A stretch of 64,000 nucleotides of DNA from RUG695 sp050943135 (lineage in GTDB: Bacteria > Planctomycetota > Planctomycetia > Pirellulales > Thermoguttaceae), in the NCBI GenBank assembly GCA_050943135.1, contig JBMNOP010000005.1, positions 160,175 through 224,174 on the forward strand. Reading direction: 5' to 3'. Under the pieces are notes generated by a model that saw only the letters and a program-made list of their open reading frames with translations, had not been told where the DNA came from and did no database searches. Positions 63,988 to 64,000 of the stretch are shown here, in pieces. Each line of letters begins with the position of its first letter. Positions within the stretch are counted from its first letter, which is position 1. The translations under genes and the position numbers were made by a program.

Positions 63988-64000
63988 GCCCATTCACCCC

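Overview
The window reads as a piece of a Planctomycetota genome, most likely a member of the Pirellulales/Thermoguttaceae type, although no marker in it settles the placement. The pointers are family-level inferences: a DUF1573 protein, planctomycete-style RNA polymerase omega, large exported HEAT-like and hydrazine-synthase-alpha-like/SUMF1 proteins, an ECF sigma factor translationally coupled to a membrane anti-sigma factor, and LpxK, which implies a Gram-negative, lipid A-type envelope. Most genes lie on the minus strand, are tightly spaced and have GC-rich codons, which is why long spurious open frames lie opposite the real genes.

Layout. 0-1.1 kb: the end of a membrane protein and a DUF1573 protein whose 102-nt repeats carry a frameshift. 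1.3-2.7 kb: a Fur/PerR regulator and a QueD-like gene with an unusual leader. 2.7-3.7 kb: about 1 kb without a convincing gene. 3.7-13 kb: pyruvate phosphate dikinase, a YqeG phosphatase, a 900-residue exported protein, ThiL, and two lineage-type unknown proteins. 13.4-22.6 kb: an HtrA-like protease, LpxK, accB-accC-trkH, and rpmE-prfA-prmC. 22.7-28.8 kb: HrpA helicase, ProA and RdgB. 28.8-35.7 kb: TrhA-type membrane protein, a lipoprotein, a DsbD-like thiol transporter, a secreted protein, IF-3 and EPSP synthase. 35.7-44 kb: a 1310-residue HzsA-like/dihaem/SUMF1 protein, anti-sigma and sigma factors, and a GH78 rhamnosidase-like enzyme. 44-49 kb: zinc-ribbon coiled-coil protein, GlmU-type nucleotidyltransferase, two related hairpin/terminator modules, Pgk and Pgi. 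49-53 kb: the yicC-gmk-rpoZ-coaC block, SecG and TpiA. 53-60 kb: YacG, an unknown membrane protein, a shortened MnmE-like GTPase, YraN, RsgA, a TPR protein, AccD, Rpe, and tRNA-Ala(GGC).

Downstream of the tRNA the character changes. At 60.34-60.58 kb lies the 3' end of a beta-helix surface-protein gene that has lost its 5' part. From 60.6 kb to the end is a minus-strand cluster of two NifX/NifB-type cluster-binding proteins, two ferredoxin-containing MinD/Mrp-type ATPases and a broken Mrp-like gene. This cluster is typical of anaerobes and may be transferred DNA or an assembly junction.

Functionally, the window holds three of the four acetyl-CoA carboxylase subunits (AccB, AccC, AccD), several central carbon enzymes (PpdK, Pgk, Pgi, TpiA, Rpe), translation and ribosome factors (RF1, PrmC, IF-3, bL31, RsgA), and exported proteins. 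The best candidates for undescribed biology are the tandem hairpin modules near 45.8-46.0 kb, the HzsA-like/dihaem/SUMF1 fusion, the exported protein with a receiver-like domain, and the NifX-ATPase cluster. No CRISPR array, rRNA or insertion sequence was seen.
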